Of a DNA stretch of 64,000 nucleotides, positions 18,668 through 27,255 are shown piece by piece. The first letter of the stretch is position 1. Every line of letters begins with the position of its first letter. The DNA comes from CAVXXB01 sp963765585 (GTDB taxonomy: Bacteria; Calditrichota; Calditrichia; JAJRVZ01), in contig CAVXXB010000022.1 in the NCBI GenBank assembly GCA_963765585.1, positions 62,001 to 126,000 on the forward strand. The letters are read 5' to 3'. The notes below the pieces were generated by a model. The model was not told the DNA's origin. It was given only the letters and a program-made list of their open reading frames with translations, and made no database searches. The translations under genes were made by a program, and so were the position numbers.

Positions 18668-19951
18668 TTGATGAAACGCTTTATTATTCCTTTAAACAGC
18701 AGGAAAAAGTCTGCCGTCGATATCCAACTTGTTGGAGGGAAAGCAGCAAACTTGCTAAAACTTAATCACTTTGGTTTTCGTACGATGCCCGGATTTATTC
18801 TCTCCACAATCGTCTTTCATCAATTTATGCGTCAATCCAATCGCTTTACTAACGAAGAATTAAACCGGTTTCGACCATCAGATTATACCATTCACAGGGA
18901 TCATATCCTCTCCTTACCTTTGGACCCGGATCTGGAAAAAAAAGTCTGGAAACATCATAAAAGACTGCAGGGAACCGTGGCTGTGCGGTCTTCTATGGTA
19001 GGTGAGGATCAACCAGGCACCTCGTTTGCCGGTCAATTAGATACCTATTTACACATCACAACTAAAGAATTGATTGAATCAATCAAAAAATGTTATGCTT
19101 CTCTCTTTAATCCACATTTACATAAATATGTGTCAGAAAAACAAGAATCAGTCTCAGGAGACAAGCCGGATGTGTTTGCCATGGCTGTTATTATCCAGGA
19201 AATGGTTAAGGCAAAAATTGCGGGGATCACCTTTACTGCTGACCCTATTTCTGGCCGTCGTGAAGTCATTACTGAGGCCTGTGAAGGAACAGCTGAAAAA
19301 CTTGTCGCGGGCGAAACAACTCCTGATCGATATGTTGTTAATGCCAGCGGCAAAATTTCAGAAATAATGCCCCAAAAATCCGATCAAACCCTCCTATCAC
19401 AGGAACAAATTCTGCAACTAGCAGCATTAGCAAATGAGATCGCCCAGCATATGGGAGAACCTCAGGATATTGAATGGGCCTGGGATGGCGAAAATTTTAT
19501 TTTTTTACAGGCACGCCCAATTTCCACTTTAAAGGGAAAGAACATTTATTCAAGCAAATTAATGGCGGATATGTCACCGGGTTTAGTAAAACCACTGCAG
19601 TGGTCCACCAACACCCTGGCCATGGCCAATCAAGTTTTCGGTCGTTTATTTACTGAACTTATTGGGTCAAATGATATGGATTTTAGTCAATCGATCCGGC
19701 TCATTCATTCCCGTGTTTATGCCAATCTTACCTTTTTTGAAAACTTATTTCAGCAAATTGGACTCCCTCTTAATTTTTTCGGGATAATTGCCAGAGAAGA
19801 AAGAAGCAGACGACGACCGCCATTATCATCCAGGCTTGTATTTCTTTTAATTTTCAGATTATTACCCTTTATGGTTAAATATTCCCGTCGTATAGATCAG
19901 ATGAGAGACTTTATCAAGAAACAAGATGTCGTATTGGACAGACTATCGTAA
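18668..19951 (+). CDS. PEP-synthase/rifampin-phosphotransferase-like dikinase, N-terminal part
   Basis: The N-terminal half of a dikinase of about 844 residues, split by a frameshift. Residues 1-295 form the PPDK_N/PEP-synthase ATP-grasp domain: VGGKAANLLKLNHFGFRTMP, TVAVRSSMVGEDQPGTSFAG and DIEWAWDGENFIFLQARPIS. The frame ends VVLDRLS at 19951; the next codons (KANWSHHE) continue in the +1 frame after one extra T at about 19948. The enzyme family transfers the beta phosphate of ATP to a swivelling histidine and then to an acceptor. It follows the LolA-like gene by 65 bp. Confidence 0.85.
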   Translation: MMKRFIIPLNSRKKSAVDIQLVGGKAANLLKLNHFGFRTMPGFILSTIVFHQFMRQSNRFTNEELNRFRPSDYTIHRDHILSLPLDPDLEKKVWKHHKRLQGTVAVRSSMVGEDQPGTSFAGQLDTYLHITTKELIESIKKCYASLFNPHLHKYVSEKQESVSGDKPDVFAMAVIIQEMVKAKIAGITFTADPISGRREVITEACEGTAEKLVAGETTPDRYVVNASGKISEIMPQKSDQTLLSQEQILQLAALANEIAQHMGEPQDIEWAWDGENFIFLQARPISTLKGKNIYSSKLMADMSPGLVKPLQWSTNTLAMANQVFGRLFTELIGSNDMDFSQSIRLIHSRVYANLTFFENLFQQIGLPLNFFGIIAREERSRRRPPLSSRLVFLLIFRLLPFMVKYSRRIDQMRDFIKKQDVVLDRLS

Positions 19952-21200
19952 AGCGAATTGGAGTCACCACGAAATAAACCAGAAATATGAATCTTTAAAA
20001 AAACTCATGCTTTTGCATAACAAGGCACAATGGAGCATTATTATTACTGCTTTGAATATGATGATACGTAATACCATGCTAAAAAAAATGGTTCAGCGAC
20101 ATGCCCCCTCCGTCGAACCGAGTAATCTTATTAAAGGTCTTGCCGGATTGAAAGGGATGGAACCAAACAAAAAATTAGACTTGTTATCTCAACAGCTACA
20201 CCCATTAGGATCTGACATTATTCAATTATGTGTTGAAGGAAACGATAAGAAAATTCGTCATCAGCTTAAAAGTTCACCGGAAGGTCAGAAAATCATTAAC
20301 GAATTTGACTTATTTATGCAGAAATTTGGGCATCTGAGTGCCAATACAACCAATTTCACTGAAACACCCTGGATTGAAAATCCAAAGATGATCTGGAAAT
20401 CAATTGGAACTGGAGCCTCACAGCAAAAGAAAATACCCGATGATAATCCTGAAATGATAAGATCAGAAAAACGGGAAGAAGTTCTGAAAAATCTTAACAT
20501 GCTGCAAAAACCTGTTTTTCTGCGTCTCTTAAATTCAACTATTACTTATTTAGGTCTGCGTGAAAAAATAAGTTTGTTGCTCTCCGATGGCACCCATCAA
20601 TTCAGACGTCTTCTATTAAGTATCGGAGATGATCTGGTTAAAAAGGGGATGTTGGCGCAGGCCGATGATACTTTTTTTCTTTTTTCTGATGACCTGGAAA
20701 ATATAATTAAAGATAATGGGAATATCGGCGGGTTTACCGAAATGGTAACTAAACGCCGGGAGCAGATCGCCAGGGATGCAAAGATTGTACCGGAAGATAC
20801 TATTTGTGGTGATCAGATTTACACCCGCCCTCAGATTGATTCCAGAACATCAGAATTTTTATCAGGAATCTGCGGAAGCTCTGGCTACAAACAAGGATAT
20901 GCTTATGTGGCAGAAAGTCCGGATAATGTGCAGAAAAGTCTGACAGCTGATGATATTCTGGTCGTACCCTATACCCATGTTGGCTGGACACCGCTTTTTT
21001 CAACAATAGGGGGTATAATTGCTGAAACGGGAGGACAATTATCACATACAGCAATCATCGCACGCGAATACGGCATACCTGCTATCGTAAATGTTCAAAA
21101 CGTCATGCAATTGATTAAAACAGGAGAACGCCTGAGCATTGATGCAGATGCAGGTCGTATCTATTTAAAGCATGAGAATTCATTAGAAGGAGAAGGATAA
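19926..21200 (+). CDS. PEP-synthase/rifampin-phosphotransferase-like dikinase, C-terminal part with phosphohistidine domain
   Basis: The continuation of the preceding fragment. The middle region (about 300 residues) is the acceptor-binding part, without a recognised pocket. The C-terminal about 80 residues are the PEP-utilising mobile domain: PYTHVGWTPLFSTIGGIIAE, then ETGGQLSHTAIIAREYGIPA with the catalytic His in LSH. There is no PEP/pyruvate TIM barrel after it, so the order ATP-grasp / substrate region / His domain is that of rifampin phosphotransferases and related small-molecule dikinases rather than of PEP synthase. The stop overlaps the PlsY-like start by one base. Confidence 0.83.
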   Translation: MSYWTDYRKANWSHHEINQKYESLKKLMLLHNKAQWSIIITALNMMIRNTMLKKMVQRHAPSVEPSNLIKGLAGLKGMEPNKKLDLLSQQLHPLGSDIIQLCVEGNDKKIRHQLKSSPEGQKIINEFDLFMQKFGHLSANTTNFTETPWIENPKMIWKSIGTGASQQKKIPDDNPEMIRSEKREEVLKNLNMLQKPVFLRLLNSTITYLGLREKISLLLSDGTHQFRRLLLSIGDDLVKKGMLAQADDTFFLFSDDLENIIKDNGNIGGFTEMVTKRREQIARDAKIVPEDTICGDQIYTRPQIDSRTSEFLSGICGSSGYKQGYAYVAESPDNVQKSLTADDILVVPYTHVGWTPLFSTIGGIIAETGGQLSHTAIIAREYGIPAIVNVQNVMQLIKTGERLSIDADAGRIYLKHENSLEGEG

Positions 21201-21937
21201 TGGATTGGTATATAGTTATCATTGCAGTAATTGTAGGATATTTTATCGGTTCCATTTCCATGGCACGGTTAATCGTACGCATCTTTGCCCCAGATAAAGA
21301 TATCACTAAAACTGAGCTTAATCTTGAAGGTTCTGACACACCCTTTGATATGAATATTGTGAGTGCTACCACTGTTTCTATTCATTTAGGCTCAAAATAT
21401 GGTTTTATCACGATGTTGCTCGATATGCTTAAAATTATTGTTCCTGTCCTCGCTATAAAATATATTTTTCCTGCTTATCCTTATTTTCTAATCACCGCAG
21501 TTGCCGGTATGGTTGGACATATCTGGCCTGTCTATTATCGTTTTCAGGGCGGTCGCGGTGTTCTGGCCGTTTACGGCAGTTTATTCGCCATTGATTGGAT
21601 CGGTGTCTTTGTCACGTCGATCAGTGGTATGATATTTGGTCTTGTCGTTTTGCGTGATGTGATCGCGGCCTATATTATTGGTGTTGTTTTTATAATACCC
21701 TGGCTATGGTACAGGACGGATGATATTGCTTATGTTATTTACGCCGTTGCAATTAACATTATTTTAGCCATCGCCATTATTCCGGAAATTAAACAGATGA
21801 ACAAACTAAAAAAAGAAGATAACTGGGATGATCCGGTAGCTGTTTTTCAGTTAACAGGGATGGGGCGCGGGATTATCAAAATGGCAAAAAAGATTGGTGT
21901 CATCAAAGATAAATCAAAACCGGAATCTTCTGAGTAA
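21200..21937 (+). CDS. PlsY-like glycerol-3-phosphate acyltransferase family membrane protein, divergent
   Basis: A 245-residue inner-membrane protein with six or seven helices. The first loop motif (FIGSISMARLI) and the third (VGHIWPVYYRFQGGRGVLAV) are those of PlsY, which acylates glycerol 3-phosphate from acyl phosphate. The second PlsY motif (normally GSGNxGATN) is not present; GSDTPFDMNIVSATTV occupies its place, so standard acyl-phosphate chemistry is doubtful. Its ATG overlaps the dikinase stop, so the two are coupled. It may use or make a phosphorylated lipid intermediate together with the dikinase; this is inference. Confidence 0.8.
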   Translation: MDWYIVIIAVIVGYFIGSISMARLIVRIFAPDKDITKTELNLEGSDTPFDMNIVSATTVSIHLGSKYGFITMLLDMLKIIVPVLAIKYIFPAYPYFLITAVAGMVGHIWPVYYRFQGGRGVLAVYGSLFAIDWIGVFVTSISGMIFGLVVLRDVIAAYIIGVVFIIPWLWYRTDDIAYVIYAVAINIILAIAIIPEIKQMNKLKKEDNWDDPVAVFQLTGMGRGIIKMAKKIGVIKDKSKPESSE

Positions 21938-21961
21938 TTTGAGATTCTAAACGTTTTTAAA

Positions 21962-22114
21962 TCAACATCGGATCATGCACACATTAGGGAAGCTATACAT
22001 TATTTCCTGAATATTTAACACGGAGGATTCCAGCCTCTTTTTAGCTGCCTCTATTTTCACACGTTCAATATATTCTAATGGCGTATTTAATGTGGCTTTT
22101 TTAAATCTTCTACT
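21962..22114 (-). pseudogene. AraC-family regulator C-terminal remnant
   Basis: Read on the minus strand from 22114, the frame gives SRRFKKATLNTPLEYIERVK and then IEAAKKRLESS, the first half of an AraC/GlxA DNA-binding domain. The second helix-turn-helix is truncated (IQEIMYSFPNV) by a stop at 21962. Upstream of 22114 no open frame is seen. About 50 residues of a protein that is normally 250-320 are left, so it is a dead remnant between the PlsY-like gene and the lipoprotein gene. Confidence 0.6.
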
Positions 22115-22145
22115 GAAAATTTACTTCAGCGGAAAAATCGATACT

Positions 22146-22631
22146 TTATTGGACTCTGTTGTATATCATGTCGACTACAATATCTTCTTTGGGGCTTTCT
22201 GGCGTAAAATTAATTGCCATGATTCTAGTGAGAGTCATGGTGTCACCCTCAACATCAAATGAAACTGTATCGTCTATACCGGCGCCTTCAACAGTCAGAT
22301 CATCACCATCTGCGGTCCAGGTCCCGTCAATAGTATCCTGGCTGGCATCCTCATAAGTGGTTGTGACTGAGGCGGTGCTATCTTCATTGAACTGCAGAAT
22401 CGACGTCGTTGCTCCAGTCCCGGACATTTCCAAAAATTGCGTTGCTGGTATAGTTAGCTCACCTACCGGTGTGTCATACATCTTTATGGTGACCATCTGC
22501 CAGGTACCGATAATAGAGCCCCCTTGCTTTGGTTCGGGATCCGTGGCATTGTCACAGCTGCTGAAAGTAAAAAGCATCACTGTCACTATTACACCCATTA
22601 GTCCAGGCAATATGTTAGTTAATTTTCTCAT
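22146..22631 (-). CDS. lipocalin-like lipoprotein
   Basis: A 161-residue lipoprotein: signal peptide with lipobox FSSC (residues about 23-26), a short Asp/Pro-rich linker, then a lipocalin-like domain starting GTWQMVTIKMYDTP and containing FNEDSTASVTTTY, GTWTADGDDLTVEG and GDTMTLTRI. The two GTW repeats are characteristic of DUF4923/lipocalin_4-type proteins common in this group. It is presumably anchored at the outer or inner membrane; ligand unknown. Monocistronic. Confidence 0.8.
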   Translation of the reverse strand: MRKLTNILPGLMGVIVTVMLFTFSSCDNATDPEPKQGGSIIGTWQMVTIKMYDTPVGELTIPATQFLEMSGTGATTSILQFNEDSTASVTTTYEDASQDTIDGTWTADGDDLTVEGAGIDDTVSFDVEGDTMTLTRIMAINFTPESPKEDIVVDMIYNRVQ

Positions 22632-22780
22632 AGCATCTCCTAATATTTGATCTTAATTCAATGTATTATTCTATTAAAATATTGCAAGCGCTTTCTACAA
22701 ATATAGATCATTAAATACAAGTTATTATTGAGGATATTATATTTCATCCCCCACCTGCATCCTTTTCTTCAACTGGTAGT

Positions 22781-24376
22781 TCATTTCTTCAGTACTTTAT
22801 CCGCAGCCAATTTACCGGTAAGAATCGACATCGGTACACCTGCGGGACTGTAAGCCCATTGCCCGGCCTGAAAAATTGAAGGGATGGGTGTCAAAACAGA
22901 ACGATCCGAAATTTGTATTTTATTAACGACCGGCACCGGTCTTTCGAAAGTCCATCCCGTTATAGCCCCGTCTGAACTGCCGGTTCGCTTCTCAATATCC
23001 AGGGGGGTAAAAGAAAATCGTTTCATTATTTTGTCGCTTAACATGGGGTAGATCGATTCAGACATAACCCGCACGATCCGATCTTCAATCTCGTTTTTAA
23101 AGACATCGTACCAACCGGCATCCCCTACTTTTTTGAATAAATCATATTCAGCAAGGAAGCTGATAATCAGCCCTGTTTTACCAGGCGGAGCCAAATCGGG
23201 ATCTTTTAGTCCGGGAATAGAAATTTCATAGGTATTTAGCCTGGTGAATTTGTCCAGCCAGGTGAGGATCTCCTCCCTATCACTATTTTCCCAGTTGTTC
23301 AACAGATTCCTCAGCTCTCCCCGATGAGTTTCACCCATGCCCTGTTTCGAGGGTGTATAGAAGAAATGCCCATGGGCAATTTTTTTGAAACTCTCCAACG
23401 GTTCATCCACCTCCAGGAAGAGCGTGAAAACAGAATCGCCACCCCGACTGGCATGCACCTTTTTACCCGTATCCTCGAACCTGGCTTTGATTTTTGGGTG
23501 CAGTCCATCAGTTACGGCAACCCGGTACAATGTTTTTAAATCAGCTGCCCAGATAAGGTTATCATACTGGTAGATGACATTCTCTTGATCTTTAGCACGA
23601 CACGCATCAGCCTCGACGCTGGTAATGGTCGTTTCGGTTTTTATTGTGCCCCCGAATTCAATTATTTTTTCTTTCACGGTGTCCGCTAATTTGCCAACAC
23701 CACCTTTGGGATAGAAATAATCCAGATAAAGGGAAAAATAGCTCAGTGCGAAGAATGTCGGTGTATTTTTAAAGAAATGCTGTGAAATGATATCCTTAAG
23801 GGAGGGGTTTTTCACAATCGTATCTAAATATTCTTCTATCGGCATATTCATCCGGTTGATTTTACCCACCGTGAAAATGAATTTAGGGAGCCAGGGCAGC
23901 AATTTTTTAAAAATGAAATCTCTATCATGCTTTAAATCTTTAAACACCGGATTCTCAATACCATAGAGTACATCCATGTACTTCATTATCTTTCGGATAA
24001 TTTTAAGGACTGAATTAATTTCACCTTCACTCTCAGGATAGAGTCTTTTCAGCATTTCCCTGTAGGTTTCCAGGCTCTCTAAACTCTCTATATTAATGAT
24101 TTCATTTTCAATGCCAATCGAGACCGGACTTTTGACTACGTCCAGTTTAATTCCTAAATCCATAAGCATGGGAAGAATAATCCCGGCATCTTCAAGGGCC
24201 CTGAGGCCGGCATCAAAATGAAATCCATCCCTGGTAAATGAATTTACTAATCCACCGCACTCTTTGTTTTTTTCAAAAAGCAATACATTGTGGCCGGCAC
24301 GCGAGAGATATGCGGCTGAGGTCAATCCAGCTATCCCGCCTCCTACAATAAGTGTCGTGGGTTTTATATCAGACAT
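22781..24376 (-). CDS. FAD-dependent oxidoreductase, phytoene desaturase/CrtI-like
   Basis: About 531 residues. The N-terminal dinucleotide-binding site is LIVGGGIAGLTSAAYLSRAG followed by FEKNKECGGLVNSF, and the C-terminal CrtI-type motif ends with FQAGQWAYSPAGVPMSIL. Such enzymes desaturate, isomerise or saturate polyenes or other lipids; the sequence is nearer to the broad carotenoid isomerase/retinol saturase-like group than to a known phytoene desaturase, and no carotenoid synthase lies nearby. The start at 24376 (MSDIKPTT) is preferred over 24394. It is the last gene of a three-gene minus-strand operon, 26-44 bp after the SDR gene. Confidence 0.87.
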   Translation of the reverse strand: MSDIKPTTLIVGGGIAGLTSAAYLSRAGHNVLLFEKNKECGGLVNSFTRDGFHFDAGLRALEDAGIILPMLMDLGIKLDVVKSPVSIGIENEIINIESLESLETYREMLKRLYPESEGEINSVLKIIRKIMKYMDVLYGIENPVFKDLKHDRDFIFKKLLPWLPKFIFTVGKINRMNMPIEEYLDTIVKNPSLKDIISQHFFKNTPTFFALSYFSLYLDYFYPKGGVGKLADTVKEKIIEFGGTIKTETTITSVEADACRAKDQENVIYQYDNLIWAADLKTLYRVAVTDGLHPKIKARFEDTGKKVHASRGGDSVFTLFLEVDEPLESFKKIAHGHFFYTPSKQGMGETHRGELRNLLNNWENSDREEILTWLDKFTRLNTYEISIPGLKDPDLAPPGKTGLIISFLAEYDLFKKVGDAGWYDVFKNEIEDRIVRVMSESIYPMLSDKIMKRFSFTPLDIEKRTGSSDGAITGWTFERPVPVVNKIQISDRSVLTPIPSIFQAGQWAYSPAGVPMSILTGKLAADKVLKK

Positions 24377-24420
24377 ACTATGACCTTTCCGCAACTAAAA
24401 ATGCATATCATTCGAAGCAG

Positions 24421-25392
24421 TTACAATTTTGGGGGCGCCAGGCGGCCTATTTCCAGACTCTTTTCCCATAGTTCATAGGCGACCTCTTTGTCCAGGGCCG
24501 GGGGTGCAGGTTCTTCTTCAGTCGTTAAATTAAAAAATTTTCCACTAACAGTCTCAATTTCTTTTGAGACGCCCAGATAATAGAGCGCTTCGGCCGATAT
24601 GTCTGTAGATTTTAGTATTTTATTGAGAAAATTCCGCTTATACCAGCGGTAAAATCGACCGTTTTCCTGACCCGTATCGGTTTTTACTGCGCCCGGATGT
24701 ATGGCGTTTATTGTGACACCCGAATTTTTACACCGTTCATCAAATACGAGCATTGTCAGCAACTGGGCCAACTTGGCGGAACCGTAACTTTTTAAACCGG
24801 AATACCGGTGTTTGTCCCAGTTCAGATCATCCAGATGCAGGCCCCAGGCGGCAAAACGGTGGCCTTCGGAACTGACCAGAACTATTCTGGCACTTGCCTG
24901 TGACTTCAGCTTCGGCAGCAGCTTATATGTTATGATAAAGGATGAGAGAAAATGGACTGCCAGAACCCGTTCAATGCCGTCCGGGGTAATTTCTCTTTTA
25001 GTCAGATATACACCGGCATTACATATCAGTACATCAATCGGGGTTTTGATATTGACCAGTTCGTCCGCTACGCGATGAATCTCCTGTAAACGACTTAGAT
25101 CGGCGAGAATATAATTACAGGTGACGCCGTATTCGTTCTCAATCTTCTGGCGTAAATCCTCAGATTTCTGCGGATCACGATTAATGCAGAGGAGGTTTGC
25201 CCCCTGAGAGGCGTATTTTCTGGCGGTTACATACCCGATGCCCGAGGTCGCCCCGGTGATAACCACGAGTTTTCCTGTGAATGAATCAGGACAAACTTCA
25301 GGATCCCGCTTACCATTTCTTATCATGGCAAATATATTAGACCACTCATACTCCCGGAAATATTTAAAAAATTTTTTGTTTATCTTCATCAC
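24421..25392 (-). CDS. short-chain dehydrogenase/reductase, retinol-dehydrogenase-like
   Basis: A 323-residue NAD(P)-dependent SDR. The cofactor loop is VITGATSGIGYVTARKYASQ, the stabilising NAG is in LICNAGVYL and the catalytic Tyr-x-x-x-Lys is in SYGSAKLAQLL, with Ser in VLVSSEGH. The overall pattern is of the RDH/WWOX-like group acting on lipid alcohols or ketones. It starts 3 bp after the end of the NTF2-like gene and is followed by the CrtI-like oxidoreductase, so the three enzymes probably act on one hydrophobic substrate. Confidence 0.88.
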   Translation of the reverse strand: MMKINKKFFKYFREYEWSNIFAMIRNGKRDPEVCPDSFTGKLVVITGATSGIGYVTARKYASQGANLLCINRDPQKSEDLRQKIENEYGVTCNYILADLSRLQEIHRVADELVNIKTPIDVLICNAGVYLTKREITPDGIERVLAVHFLSSFIITYKLLPKLKSQASARIVLVSSEGHRFAAWGLHLDDLNWDKHRYSGLKSYGSAKLAQLLTMLVFDERCKNSGVTINAIHPGAVKTDTGQENGRFYRWYKRNFLNKILKSTDISAEALYYLGVSKEIETVSGKFFNLTTEEEPAPPALDKEVAYELWEKSLEIGRLAPPKL

Positions 25393-25395
25393 TAT

Positions 25396-25854
25396 TTACC
25401 CGAATTTCTTGTGCATAAATTTCCGGTAGGCGCTTCCGAATCTCGGGATATTGTCAAAAATGTCTCCCCATAGGTCATAGTAATCTCTCTGTTCGGCAAT
25501 TTTGCCCGCTTCATTGAGGGTAACGCGACTTGAACCGTAGAGGACGGAACTTGGGTTCTTCTTGTAGCTGATGGTCATCTCCCATTCGATAAAAATAATA
25601 TTTTCCTGCTGGGCTGTCCTGACAACATGCATTTTTAAATCTTTTGATCGATCTGCCAGGCGTTCAGTCATTGCGGTAAAATCTGCGATGCCGTGTATTT
25701 CCTGGATAGAATCCCGAAAGTATATCTGGTCATCATAATAGGGCAGAATATGTGACCAATCAGGTTTCCCTTCTGTATTATAGGTTTTGGACCATAATTC
25801 TTTAATGGAGTCTTGATTTAGCACTAACTTTTCCCCGGTATCTTTTTCCGGCAT
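25396..25854 (-). CDS. NTF2-like (SnoaL-type) protein
   Basis: A 152-residue single-domain protein with the cone-shaped alpha+beta fold: ELWSKTYNTEGKPDWSHILP, an FTAMTERLADRSKDLKM helix and a C-terminal strand pair with EWEMTISYKKNPSSVLYGSS. NTF2-like domains of this size are either small hydrolases/isomerases or binding proteins. It is the first gene of the three-gene oxidoreductase operon and ends 3 bp before the SDR start, which suggests a helper or cyclase/isomerase role in that pathway. Confidence 0.8.
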   Translation of the reverse strand: MPEKDTGEKLVLNQDSIKELWSKTYNTEGKPDWSHILPYYDDQIYFRDSIQEIHGIADFTAMTERLADRSKDLKMHVVRTAQQENIIFIEWEMTISYKKNPSSVLYGSSRVTLNEAGKIAEQRDYYDLWGDIFDNIPRFGSAYRKFMHKKFG

Positions 25855-25946
25855 GTTACTCTTCCTTTTTTCGATTTGAAAACAGATGCCGTTTTAACTT
25901 TACCTGTGTTTATGACAGATGGTCATGGGCGCAGGATGACCAGTGT

Positions 25947-26627
25947 TTACAAATACATGCCCAATGCAAAAGTATAATTCTGGTTGCGCAGCGGCGCAGG
26001 CGCCTCACCCGGAAAAGTCGGCATCAACAATGTATTCCAACCAATGGTAAACCGGTAACCAAAAAACCAATCTCTATCCAGGAGGGGAAATTCGACACCA
26101 AGGCCATAAAGGAAACTGTAATCAAAAATATCGAGGCCCTTTATTTCATCGGAATATTTAAACTGTATCTGAGCACCATCCACTTCAACAGTACCCTCCA
26201 GCTGGACTTGACCATTTAATAAAATAGACAGTGCATACCCACAGGTCCCGTATATCTTAAATTCGCCTAAATCAAAAATGACGTATTTTAAAACAAGCGG
26301 GATTTCAAAATAGTTAATATCATATACGACATAGGTATTGACTAATTGGTCAGGTATGCCAATGTCCTGTCTGGATCCTTTCATGACATAGAGAAATTCC
26401 TGTTGTATACTAAACTTTTCCGTGACCGGAAAATTAAACAGCAGGCCGCCTGCCGCAGCGTGCCTCCAGAAGGTATCTACTGTGTATTCATTATCTACGG
26501 GGGTGATCCCGTACTGAAGCGACATGCTGTATCCCCCCCTGAACCCAAAACGCAGACCGGTCTGGGCTGAGAAGGAATTAGTTAATAAAACAAGCAACAA
26601 TATGGAAGCACCAATAAACTTTTTCAT
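25947..26627 (-). CDS. outer-membrane beta-barrel protein (PorT/OmpA-type small barrel)
   Basis: A 226-residue protein: signal peptide (to about residue 21, cleaved near FSAQ), then eight or so amphipathic strands beginning GLRFGFRGGYSMSLQYGI and ending YTFALGMYL with a terminal hydrophobic/aromatic strand. The pattern matches the outer-membrane protein beta-barrel families (PF13568-like) widespread in FCB bacteria. Function unknown. It lies about 90 bp upstream of the NTF2-like gene in the same direction and could be co-transcribed. Confidence 0.82.
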   Translation of the reverse strand: MKKFIGASILLLVLLTNSFSAQTGLRFGFRGGYSMSLQYGITPVDNEYTVDTFWRHAAAGGLLFNFPVTEKFSIQQEFLYVMKGSRQDIGIPDQLVNTYVVYDINYFEIPLVLKYVIFDLGEFKIYGTCGYALSILLNGQVQLEGTVEVDGAQIQFKYSDEIKGLDIFDYSFLYGLGVEFPLLDRDWFFGYRFTIGWNTLLMPTFPGEAPAPLRNQNYTFALGMYL

Positions 26628-26775
26628 TTTCCCACTTTAGTTATGGATGATCATGCGAGTACATATTCCATGATTTTGAAATACAATGTTGATCCTGGAA
26701 TAGCAGAACTTATAAATTTTAGGTTTTAATATAGCAAATTTTTAAATGTTTTTTATAGTTTTAATTTAATTTATT

Positions 26776-27057
26776 CTATTCATCCTCCACTATCGTCTGG
26801 TCTTTTAGGACGCCAGAGTCCTCTATGTTCTTTTTAAAGTTTACAAACTCTTTCCTTAATTTGGCTAGACATTGCCAGGCAATAAGCGCAAACGACAAAC
26901 CACTCAATCCAAAAACCAATCCTATCATTATCTGATGCCTTAAATTATGGATTTTTCTCTGAACTATTGATGCAGGAAAAGTCAGAGGACTATAATTTGG
27001 CATTAAGCCTGGAATACCACACTTAGTATAGCGACCCGAACCCTGGTTGTGCCTCAC
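26776..27057 (-). pseudogene. chimeric frame: GIY-YIG fragment joined to a membrane/coiled-coil tail
   Basis: The first 17 codons (RHNQGSGRYTKCGIPG) match the middle of the intact GIY-YIG gene at 28551-28787 (RHNQGWGRYTKRGIP). The rest is unrelated: one hydrophobic segment (IMIGLVFGLSGLSFALIAW) and a charged helix. The GIY-YIG N-terminus is missing; just upstream lies a copy of the repeat module seen beside the intact gene (GTAGAGTGGGCAACGCGAAC on the minus strand, about 27064-27092). This looks like a deletion that removed the 5' part of a GIY-YIG unit and fused its rest to older sequence. Expression is doubtful. Confidence 0.5.
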
Positions 27058-27204
27058 GAATCGTTCGCGTTGCCCACTCTACGGGGCAGGCGGCGGTCTC
27101 AGCGAACTCTTTTGATTAATACGATTTACATTCAATAATTTAACAAATTATTCAATAGTTCCGGCAAGTGGAGTATAATCGATTTTGTCCAATATTAAAA
27201 ATAA

Positions 27205-27249
27205 CATGGATATATTATAACTTGACTTTTAAAATATCCATGCTATATT
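27205..27249 (+). promoter_or_regulatory. promoter with 9-bp inverted repeat, before the AAA/DUF4143 ATPase
   Basis: TTGACT (27222-27227) and TATATT (27244-27249) are 16 bp apart, a good sigma-70-type promoter. The ATG at 27256 lies 7 bp after the -10, so the transcript would be leaderless or nearly so. Perfect 9-bp arms CATGGATAT (27205-27213) and ATATCCATG (27234-27242) bracket the -35 and spacer, a likely operator. Whether the ATPase or another protein binds it is unknown. Confidence 0.55.
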
Positions 27250-27255
27250 AAAGAT

